From contig JAQWOM010000051.1 of assembly GCA_029245865.1 (NCBI GenBank), positions 1 through 64,000 of the forward strand: a stretch of DNA of 64,000 nt, written 5' to 3'. Source of the stretch: Planctomycetota bacterium. Its GTDB lineage: Bacteria; Planctomycetota; B15-G4. Below the pieces are notes generated by a model, which was not told the DNA's origin, made no database searches, and saw only the letters and a list, made by a program, of their open reading frames with translations. The translations under genes were made by a program, and so were the position numbers. Shown in pieces: positions 8,974 through 18,872 of the stretch. Within the stretch, counting starts at the first letter, position 1, and every line of letters starts with the position of its first letter.

Positions 8974-11283
8974 GTGCCCTCCCGCATCCTCCTCCTCACG
9001 CTCCTGCTGCTTTCGCCTCTGAATCCGGGCGGATGTGGTCCCACTGCATCTCCATCTCCCGCCAAACCGCTGGGGCTCCAGGAAATACATGCTGCCGAGC
9101 CTTCCAAGGCTCGAATCGTCGAGCGCCTCATGCCCGCTGATGACGTGAGTCAGTGGTCCCAGTCCGGAAGCGAAACCCTCTCCGTGAGTCAGGCGAAGAG
9201 CGAACCTGGCAAGCAAGACGGATCCCTGGTGATGCACCTCAAGAGCATCACCCCCGGCGAAGGCATGAGTCTTAGCCATCGGGGCAAATTCGACCTCGGC
9301 GCCATCGACCGCGTGCAACTGCGAGTCACATGTGCGAATGGAACGCGGTTCTTCGCCCGATTCCTACGCAAGGGCAGACTGCTCGCGAAAACAAAAGATG
9401 CCCTCTCAATGCACATGAACTCACTCGGGGAGCTCACTTTGAAACTGCCTCCCTCGGCCATGGAAAGCGGCGTCGCGGACACGTTCGAACTCCACATCAG
9501 CAAGACCGCGCATCTCGTCGAGCTGGAGGCCATCGAGTTCGTCTCAACGCCTGCAGCCAGCTTAGTTCCTCCGGCAAACGGTGAAACGGAACTTGCTCAG
9601 GTGGGTCAAGAGGCGCGCCGGGGAGTCGGTGTCAGTGTTGGGCGCCCCGTCGAAGCAGTCTTCACGGGACCACCTGAAGGCGTCCTGGGCTTCGGGCTGG
9701 CAGTCCCGGCCAGCAGTCGCTGGCGTGGCGATGACCCGAACCTCGTGTTGACCCTGACTGCCGAAGGAACGCCTCCGCGCGTGAGCCGTTACCCCCTGAC
9801 ACGCGGTCCGGCTCAATCCGCGTGGCGCGACTTCAGGGTGCCCCTGGTGGGGTTGGCCGAGAAACGCATCCGAGCCCATTTCGAAGTCGAAGTGAGCCCC
9901 GGTCAAGATGCTGCCTGCATTGTCTCAGAAGCAGCCGTCTGGAGTCGGCAACTCAAACCCCGACCACCTTTGCTGCTTGTCACAACAGACACCCATCGAG
10001 CCGATCATCTCGGAGGAGCCGTGCGAGGCGTCGGCGTGGAGACCCCGGTCCTCGACGGCTTGGCTGCCCGCGGCGTGTTTTTCGAGGATTGCTTTTCTAC
10101 GGCCAACTACACCAACCCTTCGCACATGGCACTCATGACGGGACGCCATCCACGTGACCTGGGCATCCTCAGCAACAAGCAGGCGATCAGCGGCGCGGCC
10201 GAAACACTTGCGGAATCCCTGCGCAACGAAGGCTATCGCACGTTCGCTGCCCTGAGTGCTCGCCATCTCGGCGACCCAGGAAGCGGACTTGGCCAGGGCT
10301 TTGACCGGATGGCATGGCCCGACACGCTTCAGCGACGTTCGGAGCACACCCTGGCTATCGTGGAGCAGTGGCTCGACTCGGACGACGAGAGACCTTTGTT
10401 TCTCTGGTTGCACGTCTTCGACGCGCATCGCCCCTATGACCCACCCCCCGAGTTACTCGATCGCTATTACGACGGGCCAGCCGACCCCTTCGACGAGACG
10501 CTCCCCCCGCTCCCGGAGGGAATCGTTCTGCCAAGCGAGATGAGTGGCTTGCGAGTCCTCGACTACCCCCGCGCACAGTACAAAGCACTTGTAAGCCACC
10601 TCGATCAGCAACTCGCTCGCGTGCTTGATCATCAACGCATGCAAGAGGCCGTCGTAGCGGTCGTCGGCGATCACGGTGAAGAGTTCGGCGACCACGAGGT
10701 CTGGTTCGACCATGCCGAGCTCTACCCGGACACACTGCATGTCCCACTGCTCTTGGCGTGGCCCGGCGGGCCGGAAGGCAAGCGCGACAAGCGCGCTGTC
10801 AGCCACCTGGACCTTGGACGCACCATGCTCGATCTCCTAGGGCTAGATGACGTCAGTTTTCCTGGAACAACCCTTCTCAAGACCCGTGACGGCGAGAGCC
10901 AAGACGGCGGAAAGCCACGATTTGCGCTCTCGTCCCACGGAAGCTCCGCGAGCATCACCTTGGGCGGTTTGCATCTCGTTCTGCACCTTCGAAAGAGTCA
11001 TCGCACGTTTGAACATCATCAAGTTCAACTGTTCGACTTGGTTGAAGATCCAGCCTGCCTCCAAGATCTCGTGGAGGACCGACCAGCCGAAACGCGAGCG
11101 CTGAGGGCGCAGTTGGTTCATTGGCTAGGTGAAGAGCCTCTGACAACCATGGTCGGAGCATCTGTAGACGACCCCCAGTTGCTTTCTGGGCTCGCCCAGT
11201 TGGGCTACACAGGCGGGTCAACATCGAACGAAGGCGGACTCTGGCAGCAAGATGGTTGCTCTTGGTGCAAGCGCCTGGAGTAG
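8974..11283 (+). CDS. Sulfatase-fold lipoprotein lacking the formylglycine Cys/Ser
   Basis: Secreted lipoprotein with a signal peptide ending in a lipobox-like NPGGC, about 300 residues of beta-rich N-terminal domain (possible carbohydrate-binding-like folds), then an alkaline-phosphatase/sulfatase domain from about residue 325. Metal-binding elements are present: TTDTHRADH near the domain start and GDHGEEFGDH near the end. The motif usually written C/S-x-P-S-R reads T-N-P-S-H here (Thr380), so the sulfatase nucleophile and Arg are both replaced; phosphodiesterase or phosphotransferase chemistry is more likely than sulfate-ester hydrolysis. Start GTG 8974 has AAGG nine bases upstream and begins right before the signal peptide; the open frame extends to a TTG at 8929. 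The C-terminus ends with a CxxC (CSWC). Confidence 0.8.
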   Translation: MPSRILLLTLLLLSPLNPGGCGPTASPSPAKPLGLQEIHAAEPSKARIVERLMPADDVSQWSQSGSETLSVSQAKSEPGKQDGSLVMHLKSITPGEGMSLSHRGKFDLGAIDRVQLRVTCANGTRFFARFLRKGRLLAKTKDALSMHMNSLGELTLKLPPSAMESGVADTFELHISKTAHLVELEAIEFVSTPAASLVPPANGETELAQVGQEARRGVGVSVGRPVEAVFTGPPEGVLGFGLAVPASSRWRGDDPNLVLTLTAEGTPPRVSRYPLTRGPAQSAWRDFRVPLVGLAEKRIRAHFEVEVSPGQDAACIVSEAAVWSRQLKPRPPLLLVTTDTHRADHLGGAVRGVGVETPVLDGLAARGVFFEDCFSTANYTNPSHMALMTGRHPRDLGILSNKQAISGAAETLAESLRNEGYRTFAALSARHLGDPGSGLGQGFDRMAWPDTLQRRSEHTLAIVEQWLDSDDERPLFLWLHVFDAHRPYDPPPELLDRYYDGPADPFDETLPPLPEGIVLPSEMSGLRVLDYPRAQYKALVSHLDQQLARVLDHQRMQEAVVAVVGDHGEEFGDHEVWFDHAELYPDTLHVPLLLAWPGGPEGKRDKRAVSHLDLGRTMLDLLGLDDVSFPGTTLLKTRDGESQDGGKPRFALSSHGSSASITLGGLHLVLHLRKSHRTFEHHQVQLFDLVEDPACLQDLVEDRPAETRALRAQLVHWLGEEPLTTMVGASVDDPQLLSGLAQLGYTGGSTSNEGGLWQQDGCSWCKRLE

Positions 11284-11286
11284 CGA

Positions 11287-12474
11287 TCAACCGCGCTGCT
11301 TGTACAGCGATCGCGCCCTTTCCCTCGCCCCGACTTCTGCCACGCGCCGCGTTTGCCTCAAGAACAAATAGCCTGCGAAGATTCCGAGCGTTCCCGTCAG
11401 AGCCAGCAACCGATAGATCTGCGCGAACGTCCAGTCGTCGGCGCCGTAAAGCGTCGCAACCATCCATCCCGCCGGAGATGCGATGGCAAGTGCGACAACA
11501 AACTTCAACGCGAAGGCCATCGCGCGTCGCCGTGTGCTGGTGTAGACCGCCAGCAACTTGTTCTCGATAGGCTGCGTCATGAAGTTCAAAAACGCAAAGC
11601 TCCCCATGAGCATGAAAGGCCACGCCGGCTCGTCGAGTGAGTACGCCAAGCCCAACAGCGTGAGCGGCTGAAGCACCAGCAGCACGGCATAACGAGAAGC
11701 TGCAAAATGATCTCTCGCCAGGATGCCGCCTATGTACTGTCCGATCGCACCAACGGCCATGACGCACGAAATGAGCGTGTACTCCTCAACGACCCACGTC
11801 CCGAGCTTGCCGACCGTCTCCGAGAACATCGGCAAAAAGCCGTCCAGCAAGAAAGCGTTGATGCCCATGGCAAAAAGCACCGACACCAACAAAAGCTTGG
11901 TCCCGCCACCATCAGCAGCCAGCTTCTGCGCGGACGACGGCTTCTGCTGTTCGACAACAGGATCCGCCAGAATGCGGCCTCGTGCCATGAGCACGTGAGT
12001 CACGAATGCTCCTAGCACGCCCGCAAACGCCAGAATCGCGAAGCCCGTGCGCCAACCCAGCCCCGTGTTCATGAGCACCGGCACGAACAACCAACCCAGC
12101 CCACCGATCAGTCCAAAGGTGCCCATCGCACGCCCGAGTTGAGCCCGCTCGACGCTCAAGGAGACCAAGCTCAATCCGGCTGGATGAAACAAACCCGCGG
12201 CCAACCCCAACAGAGCGTGCGACGCCAGCAAGGTGCTGAATGTCGGCGCCATCGCGCACCCGGTAGCCGCCACCGCCAGCAACCAGAAGAAAGCTGCGAG
12301 TACTTTGCCCTGGCCGTATCTGTCACCTAGAAGCCCGGCAGGCACCGACGACAAGGCCATTGCAAGCGTGTAAGCCGAGATCGCAAGACCGATTTCGGGC
12401 TCACCGACCTCGAACTCAAGGGCGGCGACCGACAGTGTGATCGCCGGCAAGGCGATCTTCGTGCCATGACACAA
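11287..12474 (-). CDS. Major facilitator superfamily transporter
   Basis: Polytopic membrane protein with about 12 hydrophobic segments. The MFS signature between TM2 and TM3 is visible as GDRYGQGK. The substrate cannot be read from sequence. The first allowed start codon is TTG 12474, giving MCHGTKIAL, but the frame continues upstream with ATLWLCSAGHAL, which looks like the missing first half of TM1. No ATG, GTG or TTG exists there; a CTG at 12525 overlapping the pckG stop (CTGA) is the only obvious candidate. The gene lies 3 bp from the convergent sulfatase-fold gene and immediately downstream of pckG, so read-through from pckG is likely. Confidence 0.85.
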   Translation of the reverse strand: MCHGTKIALPAITLSVAALEFEVGEPEIGLAISAYTLAMALSSVPAGLLGDRYGQGKVLAAFFWLLAVAATGCAMAPTFSTLLASHALLGLAAGLFHPAGLSLVSLSVERAQLGRAMGTFGLIGGLGWLFVPVLMNTGLGWRTGFAILAFAGVLGAFVTHVLMARGRILADPVVEQQKPSSAQKLAADGGGTKLLLVSVLFAMGINAFLLDGFLPMFSETVGKLGTWVVEEYTLISCVMAVGAIGQYIGGILARDHFAASRYAVLLVLQPLTLLGLAYSLDEPAWPFMLMGSFAFLNFMTQPIENKLLAVYTSTRRRAMAFALKFVVALAIASPAGWMVATLYGADDWTFAQIYRLLALTGTLGIFAGYLFLRQTRRVAEVGARERARSLYKQRG

Positions 12475-12521
12475 AGCGTGTCCGGCACTGCACAGCCAAA
12501 GCGTCGCGCGCGGGTTGGGTG

Positions 12522-14285
12522 TCAGCTCGCACTCACAGCCGTGAGTCGCTCCTTCAACTGCTCAAACTGCTTCCACATGGCGGCTGGCATACGCTCACCG
12601 TAAGTCTCGAGAAACTCTTTTTGGCCTTCGAGCTCTGTGTGCCACGCCTCTGGATCCACACCCAGCAAGCGCTCAAGCGTCACCTCATCAATATCGATGC
12701 CCTCGAGATCGAGAGTCCCGGGCGCGGGAACGTGACCAATGGGAGTTTCCACTGCGTCTGCCTCGCCGGCGCAGCGCTTCAGGATCCACTCCAACACGCG
12801 CATGTTGTCACCGAAGCCTGGCCAGATGAATTCTCCCTTGTCGTTCTGGCGGAACCAGTTGACGTGGAAAATTTTTGGCGCCTTCTCAGACTTTTTGCCC
12901 ATCTCCAGCCAATGACCGAAGTAATCGGCAAAGTTGTAGCCGCAGAACGGTTTCATGGCCATCGGGTCGCGTCGCACCACACCCACAGCGCCCGTCGCAG
13001 CTGCTGTTGTTTCTGACGCAGCCATCGCGCCCACATAGACGCCGTGCTCCCAGTCAAAGGCTTCGAAAACCAGCGGAGCCGTCTTTGCGCGACGGCCGCC
13101 AAAAATCATGGCTTCAATCGGGACGCCTTCTGGGTCGTCAAACTTGGAGCTCACCACCGGGCACTGGCGTGCTGGTGCAGTGAAGCGGCTGTTTGGGTGC
13201 GCCGCCGGCGTGTCGCTTTCAGGCGTCCACGCGTTACCGCGCCAATCGGTTGCGTTCGCTGGCGCCTCAGACAGGCCCTCCCACCAGGGTTGACCATCCT
13301 CGGAAACCGCTGTGTTCGTGAAGATGCTGTTGGTCTTCAGAGACTCCAGCGCATTCTTGTTGGTCTTCTCAGAAGTTCCCGGTGCAACCCCGAAGAAACC
13401 GGCCTCCGGGTTGATGGCGTAGAGGCGTCCGTCCTCGCCATAGCGCATCCAGGCAATGTCGTCACCCACACACCAGGCCTTCCAGCCCTTGTAGTGTGCT
13501 GGGGGAATCAGCATGGCCAGATTGGTCTTGCCGCACGCACTCGGGAACGCAGCGGTCACGTACTTCACTTCGCCTTCCGGGTTTTCGAGACCCAGAATCA
13601 GCATGTGCTCGGCGAGCCAGCCTTCATCGCGCGCCTGCGCCGAAGCGATACGCAAGGCATGGCACTTCTTGCCCAGCAAGGCGTTTCCACCGTAGCCAGA
13701 CCCGAACGACCAGATTTCTCGCGTTTCAGGGAAGTGGCAGATGTAGCGTCGCTCAGGATCCAGTTCACCCGTGCTGTGTAAACCGCGCACGAAGTCGGTG
13801 CTGTCGCCAAGCTTGTCCAGAGCTTGCTGCCCCATGCGCGTCATGATCTTCATGTTGACCGTGACATACGGGCTGTCTGTAATCTCAACCCCGACTTTGC
13901 TGTACGGCGAACCAACAGGCCCCATGCAGTACGGCACCACATACATGGTGCGACCCTTCATGCAGCCCTTGAAGAGGCCCGTGAGCTTCTCCTTCATGAC
14001 AGCGGGTTCTTCCCAGTTGTTATTGGGACCAGCGACATCTTTGTCGTTGCTGCAAATGAAGGTCAGGTGCTCGACACGCGCAACGTCTTGGGCGTCGCTG
14101 CGGTGGTAGTAACAACCAGGCCATTTCTCTTGGTCGAGGGCTTCCATCATGCCGTTGCCGACCATGAGTTCGATGAGCTTGTCGTACTCAGCCTGCGAAC
14201 CGTCACACCACTGAATGGTGTCAGGTGTCGTGAGGGCGGCGACTTCGTCTACCCAGGTCTTGAGGGCAATGTTGTTCGTGGTCAT
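12522..14285 (-). CDS. pckG: Phosphoenolpyruvate carboxykinase (GTP)
   Basis: GTP-dependent PEP carboxykinase (EC 4.1.1.32), the first committed step of gluconeogenesis from oxaloacetate. The P-loop FPSACGKTN (residues 247-255) and the downstream metal/nucleotide motifs ([21 protein letters not shown]) are intact, as is the C-terminal guanine-binding region ([17 protein letters not shown]). At 587 aa the length is typical. Start ATG 14285 (MTTNNIAL) is preferred over an upstream TTG at 14315. No strong Shine-Dalgarno is visible. Together with the alpha-glucan phosphorylase it marks central carbon and storage-glucan metabolism. Confidence 0.97.
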   Translation of the reverse strand: MTTNNIALKTWVDEVAALTTPDTIQWCDGSQAEYDKLIELMVGNGMMEALDQEKWPGCYYHRSDAQDVARVEHLTFICSNDKDVAGPNNNWEEPAVMKEKLTGLFKGCMKGRTMYVVPYCMGPVGSPYSKVGVEITDSPYVTVNMKIMTRMGQQALDKLGDSTDFVRGLHSTGELDPERRYICHFPETREIWSFGSGYGGNALLGKKCHALRIASAQARDEGWLAEHMLILGLENPEGEVKYVTAAFPSACGKTNLAMLIPPAHYKGWKAWCVGDDIAWMRYGEDGRLYAINPEAGFFGVAPGTSEKTNKNALESLKTNSIFTNTAVSEDGQPWWEGLSEAPANATDWRGNAWTPESDTPAAHPNSRFTAPARQCPVVSSKFDDPEGVPIEAMIFGGRRAKTAPLVFEAFDWEHGVYVGAMAASETTAAATGAVGVVRRDPMAMKPFCGYNFADYFGHWLEMGKKSEKAPKIFHVNWFRQNDKGEFIWPGFGDNMRVLEWILKRCAGEADAVETPIGHVPAPGTLDLEGIDIDEVTLERLLGVDPEAWHTELEGQKEFLETYGERMPAAMWKQFEQLKERLTAVSAS

Positions 14286-14446
14286 GGATTCGGCTCGGCT
14301 GCTCGTCGATTGCAAACGAATGCTTGGCGCCCGTGCATTCGTGATTTCGGGACAAATGGAAAGCCTCGCATCCTAGCGAAGCTACGACGACCTGAACACC
14401 CGTGCTACCCGGCGTTTTTCAGGGATTGAGAGACCTTTGAGGCCAA

Positions 14447-17050
14447 CTAGGGTGCGAATATCGCCACCGCATTCGACGAAACGGCGCCACGAGGCATCCT
14501 GGTGTCAATCGTCCACGCCTGAAGGACAAGTTGCGCACCTGAGGGCACATCTGCAGGCCAATGCGCAACTTCGAGTACGAAGCCACCCGAGGCATCCGTT
14601 CGCAGCGGAATCACCGCCTCAGCGGGCCACGGGACGATCACCCCCCCTTGAAAGGGGACAGCCCCAGCCAATTGCCCCACGAGCAGCCATGTCATCGCTC
14701 GAGTGGGAGCGCCTCGAAGAAGCAGAGAGAACGGGCGGCCCGGCTCGAGGCTCCCGCGTGGCATCAGTTCGGGGGGCAAATCTCCCGGATGCCCTGTGGC
14801 AAGGCCGAGATTTTCAAAAGGAGGCAAGGACCAGCGCGCGAGGAAAGTGTCGGACTCTCCGTTGTAGGACGCATCAAACGCCTCGCCAGTTATTGGAAGG
14901 TCGGCTGATCCGGTGACCCCCGTAACAAACGCCGCGCCAAAGCCATCGACATCAACATCAACTCCACTCTCCGTACCTGACCCCCCGTAAAGCGTGCCAA
15001 AGCGCAGGAGATTTGCGTGACTGCCGAGGCGGACAAGAAATGCGTCTTGCCCACCGTCAAGCATGTTGTCGTGTGTTGGCGAATAGCTGCCAGGATCTGT
15101 CGTGGCTGGCCCAAGCCCCATCCCTGGAGAAGGCAGGCCAGCCTGCGCGGTGCTGCGACTTCCCATGCCGTTGCCTGGCAAGCCGGTTGTGCGCACCGGC
15201 GCAGCTCCGCGCGTTGGAAAGTCTATCGAAGTCGTCGTTCCGGTCACCGTAGGAAGGTCACCAGAGGTCAAGGCAACTGCCTCACCCTGATCGTCACCCT
15301 CGCCTCCCAAGTAGCTCGACCAATGAAGTGACGAACCATCGGCTGAGATCTTTGACAAAAAAGCGTCGCTCGCCCCACCAGCAAAGACCTCCTGGAACAC
15401 ACCCGGCGTTGTCGGAAAGTCATCCCCGCGGGTGATGCCGGTAATCACCGGGTTTCCTTGCGTATCCAGGGCCAGTCCACGCCCTTCTACTACGGAAGCG
15501 CTCCCCAGAAAGGTCGACCAGGTCAGGTCGTCACCACTTGGCGAAAGACGCAGAACCAACGCGTCTGTGTCATTGGGGATCTCACCGTTAAAGCTCTCGT
15601 CATACGCACCCAGTGTCGTTGGAAAGTCGGGAGAACCCGTGAGGCCTGTCAGCACCGCCGAATCATCGAAGTCGACCGCGATGTCCAAGCTTTCATCGCG
15701 CAACGAGCCTCCGACGTAAGTCGCATAGTCGTATGAAGTGCCGTCTTCGGACAAACGGGCCACGAAGATGTCATTCGTAAAGAAGATCGAATTGAACGAT
15801 TCATCGAACGCCCCCGAGGTCACAGGGAAATCGCTCGAGAACGTCACCCCGGTAAGAGTCGGCCGCCCGGCAGCATCCAGAGCAACGGCTGTCACCACAT
15901 CCTGCATGCTGCCACCCACGAGAGTCGACCAGTCCAACTCGCCGTGCGCATCAAGTCGAACAACAAAGCCATTGGCCCCACCCGGATTCAACTCACCAAC
16001 AGTGCCCGAGGTAGTTGGAAAATCGAGAGAATCGGCTCGGCCCACGACGATCACGAAGTCTTCGGCACTCACCGCAACATCCCGGGCTCCTTCGGGGTCA
16101 AAGGTGGTGTCGTCATTTCCGCCGAAGAAGGTGGCGTAAACAAGCTCGCCAGTCGACGCATCAACCCGCGCAACGAAGGCATCATTGTTGCCATTGCGTG
16201 CCTCTTGCAGCGCACCGACCGTCGTCGGGTAGTTGAGGCTTCCGGTCGTACCCACGACGATCAAGTCACCGTCAGGAGCAATGGCACAAGCTGCGGATTC
16301 ATCCAGCAGTGAGCCACCCAAGAAGCTTCCGTAGTCAAAACCCGGATCGATCACCAGAGAGTGCTTCGAGTTCCGGCCCTCGACGGCAAATCCGAATCGC
16401 CTCCCATCAAGAAGTCGAAAAGTCGCATGCACTGGAATCTGCTTTCCGAGTTCGTCCACTTCCCAGGCGGCCGGAAGAACCTGCTCTAGCGGGCCGAGAG
16501 GGGTATGAATCACGAGTCGGTCTGGTGCCAGCAACTCCAGCCGATCGCTTCCTTCGCAGGTCAAGATGACCTCCGACAGATCCGCTTCCGGCTCCAACAA
16601 AAGGTCGTACGAAAGTCGGCCGGCGCGCTCGAGAAGGCGCACGTCAACGCCCTCGGCAACCCCCTTCCACAGCAAAGTTGAAAACACCGGCGCTGCGCGC
16701 ACCCATCGCTGCGTGTCCGTTCCGCAGTAGCTGTGGACGACCCCACCGGTGGTCGCCTCACCTGTCACGCTCACCTCATCAAGAGCATTTTCAAAACTCA
16801 AGCGCAGGACCACAGACTCGGGCAAGCTGGCTTCGCTCTGCAGTTCCGCATCCGGGTTGTCGATTCGAAGCACCATCGCCTTGTTGGTCACAAAGGCATC
16901 AAGCGCTCCACTGCGTGTCAGAAAACGCACCGCTTCATCGGCCTGTCCGAGATTCTCGACGAAGCGGACAGGCTCATGGTCGCGCAAGACCTCGGCTCCT
17001 GGCGGATTCGGGACCGCAAGAGTCAGACAAAGCAGGGCGGACAAGAACAT
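14447..17050 (-). CDS. Secreted SBBP-repeat beta-propeller protein with Planctomycete-type C-terminal domain
   Basis: Exported protein of 867 aa with an N-terminal signal peptide (MFLSALLCLTLAV). Residues about 20-240 form a DUF7948-like N-terminal beta domain (VRFVENLGQ, FVTNKAMVLRI). Then come about seven SBBP-type repeats of 50-60 residues, each with a signature such as DFPTTSGT, DFPVTSGAF, DFPTTLGAY or DFPTTPGVF preceded by a GxSxxD turn, probably building a propeller. A low-complexity Gly/Pro linker interrupts the seventh repeat. The last 100 residues (GRPFSLLLRGAP, then QAWTIDTRMP) are a compact domain of the kind that ends many Planctomycete exoproteins; the subtilase at 46672-49152 has a recognisable cousin. 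The function is unknown; surface exposure or adhesion is inferred. Confidence 0.85.
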   Translation of the reverse strand: MFLSALLCLTLAVPNPPGAEVLRDHEPVRFVENLGQADEAVRFLTRSGALDAFVTNKAMVLRIDNPDAELQSEASLPESVVLRLSFENALDEVSVTGEATTGGVVHSYCGTDTQRWVRAAPVFSTLLWKGVAEGVDVRLLERAGRLSYDLLLEPEADLSEVILTCEGSDRLELLAPDRLVIHTPLGPLEQVLPAAWEVDELGKQIPVHATFRLLDGRRFGFAVEGRNSKHSLVIDPGFDYGSFLGGSLLDESAACAIAPDGDLIVVGTTGSLNYPTTVGALQEARNGNNDAFVARVDASTGELVYATFFGGNDDTTFDPEGARDVAVSAEDFVIVVGRADSLDFPTTSGTVGELNPGGANGFVVRLDAHGELDWSTLVGGSMQDVVTAVALDAAGRPTLTGVTFSSDFPVTSGAFDESFNSIFFTNDIFVARLSEDGTSYDYATYVGGSLRDESLDIAVDFDDSAVLTGLTGSPDFPTTLGAYDESFNGEIPNDTDALVLRLSPSGDDLTWSTFLGSASVVEGRGLALDTQGNPVITGITRGDDFPTTPGVFQEVFAGGASDAFLSKISADGSSLHWSSYLGGEGDDQGEAVALTSGDLPTVTGTTTSIDFPTRGAAPVRTTGLPGNGMGSRSTAQAGLPSPGMGLGPATTDPGSYSPTHDNMLDGGQDAFLVRLGSHANLLRFGTLYGGSGTESGVDVDVDGFGAAFVTGVTGSADLPITGEAFDASYNGESDTFLARWSLPPFENLGLATGHPGDLPPELMPRGSLEPGRPFSLLLRGAPTRAMTWLLVGQLAGAVPFQGGVIVPWPAEAVIPLRTDASGGFVLEVAHWPADVPSGAQLVLQAWTIDTRMPRGAVSSNAVAIFAP

Positions 17051-17151
17051 CGGACCAATGTCAGTGGAGGAAAGGGCCTCTGGAGAGGATTCATATGAGC
17101 CGCCAAGGTCGAGGTGGAGGAGCCTCGAGAGAGGGCGGCGAGGATGATCTT

Positions 17152-18321
17152 TTAGAATACAGCCGATTCAGAAGGCGTCACCCCCTCACCCAAGATCGGG
17201 CGAGGAGCCTCGCTTAGGGGCTTCTCCGGCCAAGCTTCGATCAGCAACTGCCTGAATTGGGAGAAGCGCTCCAGTTCAAGGCGCAACTTACCGCGCACAA
17301 GACCGAACACCGGATGAGTCATCGTGAGAAATTCTCGACCCGATCGAGCCTCCGAGCCGGGACGTATCTCTTCCACAATGATCCGCACGAGTTCGGGTGC
17401 AAGCTGTCTCCCCATGGCCACGAGTTCGCCGTAACGGATTCGGTGCGTGATCACACGCAACCACGATGCCGGGTTGGTATCCAAACCCGCCGCATCCAAG
17501 AGCCATGCTGACGGCACTGACTCAAGGTCTTGTTCGGCCGCCAACACGCACAGATCGTGCAACCCTTCTGTTCCGATTTCTTCGATGAGCATCGACATGA
17601 CGAGATAGCCCACCCCGTACAGACGAGCATCGGTCACCGCGACTTGATAAGGGCGAAACAAACCATTCGAGTCGGACTCCTCGGGATCGAGCGCCGTTCG
17701 AAGATTCAATGGTTCCTCGCCTTCGAAAGGCTGCGGGAAAGTCATCGTGGCAAGCGGAAGGCCGTGGCGCCTTCGCTGTCGTGACCAGATCCCGAACTCA
17801 AGACCACCGACGGCGGCACTGGCCTTGGCCAGATGATCTGCTCGTAGCGAACCCAGCACGGGGCGGTTCAGTTGCTCTTGCATCCAGTCCGCGAGGCCTT
17901 CTTCTGCCACAGGGGGCAAGGTCTTCCAACTCGGCCCAAGCAGTGCATGCACAAGCTCATGGGACAGGGCGGCTGAGAGCTCGACGCGGTCGCCTTCCTG
18001 GATATGGATGCGGCCTTCACCCTCAATGGTGAAGGCCGGCACCTGCTCGTCCACAGACCAGCCGCGGAAAACCGAAAGCTGCTCCTGCACCCAGATCTCC
18101 AGAGGTTGCGCCCGTGTATCAGGAATCCGGCTGCGCACTTCGGGTACGAGTGCTTCAAGCAGAATGGCCGTCGTGCGCCCTGGTGATTCATGGTCTGACC
18201 GCACCACGCCATGCCCTGTCTCGACGTGTAGGCGAGGAGGAGGCGCAAGGCAACCCGTCAACCCGAGCCCAAGGATCAAGCCGAGGGTGCGCGCGGCACA
18301 GCGGCGAAGCGAACGGGTCAA
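17152..18321 (-). CDS. Lipoprotein with a gluzincin-type HExxH motif
   Basis: Predicted lipoprotein: a basic start (MTRSLRR), a hydrophobic core and the lipobox LTGC. At about residues 115-125 it carries SHELVHALLGP, an HExxH zinc motif, followed about 20 residues later by EEGLADWM, whose Glu could be the third zinc ligand, as in gluzincin peptidases. This suggests a membrane-anchored periplasmic metallopeptidase, although I cannot name a family. The remaining C-terminal half is helical without further motifs. It starts 131 bp after the small BamE-like lipoprotein gene in the same direction and precedes the SBBP protein. Confidence 0.75.
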   Translation of the reverse strand: MTRSLRRCAARTLGLILGLGLTGCLAPPPRLHVETGHGVVRSDHESPGRTTAILLEALVPEVRSRIPDTRAQPLEIWVQEQLSVFRGWSVDEQVPAFTIEGEGRIHIQEGDRVELSAALSHELVHALLGPSWKTLPPVAEEGLADWMQEQLNRPVLGSLRADHLAKASAAVGGLEFGIWSRQRRRHGLPLATMTFPQPFEGEEPLNLRTALDPEESDSNGLFRPYQVAVTDARLYGVGYLVMSMLIEEIGTEGLHDLCVLAAEQDLESVPSAWLLDAAGLDTNPASWLRVITHRIRYGELVAMGRQLAPELVRIIVEEIRPGSEARSGREFLTMTHPVFGLVRGKLRLELERFSQFRQLLIEAWPEKPLSEAPRPILGEGVTPSESAVF

Positions 18322-18452
18322 GGAGAACTCCGCGAGAGGAGGCCGAGAGGCGGTCTCTATAGAATATCCTCAGAACGTGCCGCACGGGTCGAATTGCAAT
18401 CCAGACCTGACTTGCTCACCTCGCATGGGCGACGCGCGACCCTGCGACAGCG

Positions 18453-18872
18453 CTAGTATCGCCCGGCTTGAATAGCCTGCGCCTCGGCACCAAAACGCAC
18501 AAAATATCTTCCCGGCTCCCACAGATAGGTGCTGCCGCCAGGAGGTCCCAGGGCACGGGTACGCGTCGGGTGCGACATGAAGACCCAGATGACCTGCTGC
18601 TCTGTCATCCCCACGGTCACCTGACCAGCGAGAATTCGACGCACCAGGTCCGGATCTCTCCGACGAAGTTCGGGCAGCCCACGTTCCCATGACTCGCGCA
18701 CCGACTGATGCGCCAGGAGGCCCACCTCTTCCGGAGGAATCTCGAGAAGAACGAGCCCGGGGTCGAGATTTGGCGCCGGCGGCTGAGGAGGCAGCCGGGG
18801 ATCAAGAACCCCACAGGCAGCGCTGACAGTCAGGAGGAGACAGGCGAGTGCGAGCTTCACGGCGGGAATCAT
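18453..18872 (-). CDS. Small lipoprotein with a BamE/SmpA-like motif
   Basis: Predicted lipoprotein of 139 residues. The signal peptide (MIPAVKLALACLLLTVSAAC) ends in a good lipobox. After a Pro-rich linker (LPPQPPAPNLDP) there is a helical segment and then AGQVTVGMTEQQVIWVFMSHP, of which the VTVGMTEQQV part resembles the GMTxxQV turn of BamE/SmpA-type outer-membrane assembly lipoproteins; the final strand is WEPGRYFVRFG. Start ATG 18872 is chosen because it directly precedes the signal peptide; the open frame extends 31 codons upstream. Identification is structural analogy only. Confidence 0.7.
   Translation of the reverse strand: MIPAVKLALACLLLTVSAACGVLDPRLPPQPPAPNLDPGLVLLEIPPEEVGLLAHQSVRESWERGLPELRRRDPDLVRRILAGQVTVGMTEQQVIWVFMSHPTRTRALGPPGGSTYLWEPGRYFVRFGAEAQAIQAGRY

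Noticed and set aside
14437..14916. Plus-strand frame beginning with a phrase seen next to tRNA genes (RPTRVRISPP)
   Set aside because: No tRNA T-arm or cloverleaf is present, and it lies antisense to the C-terminus of the SBBP gene.
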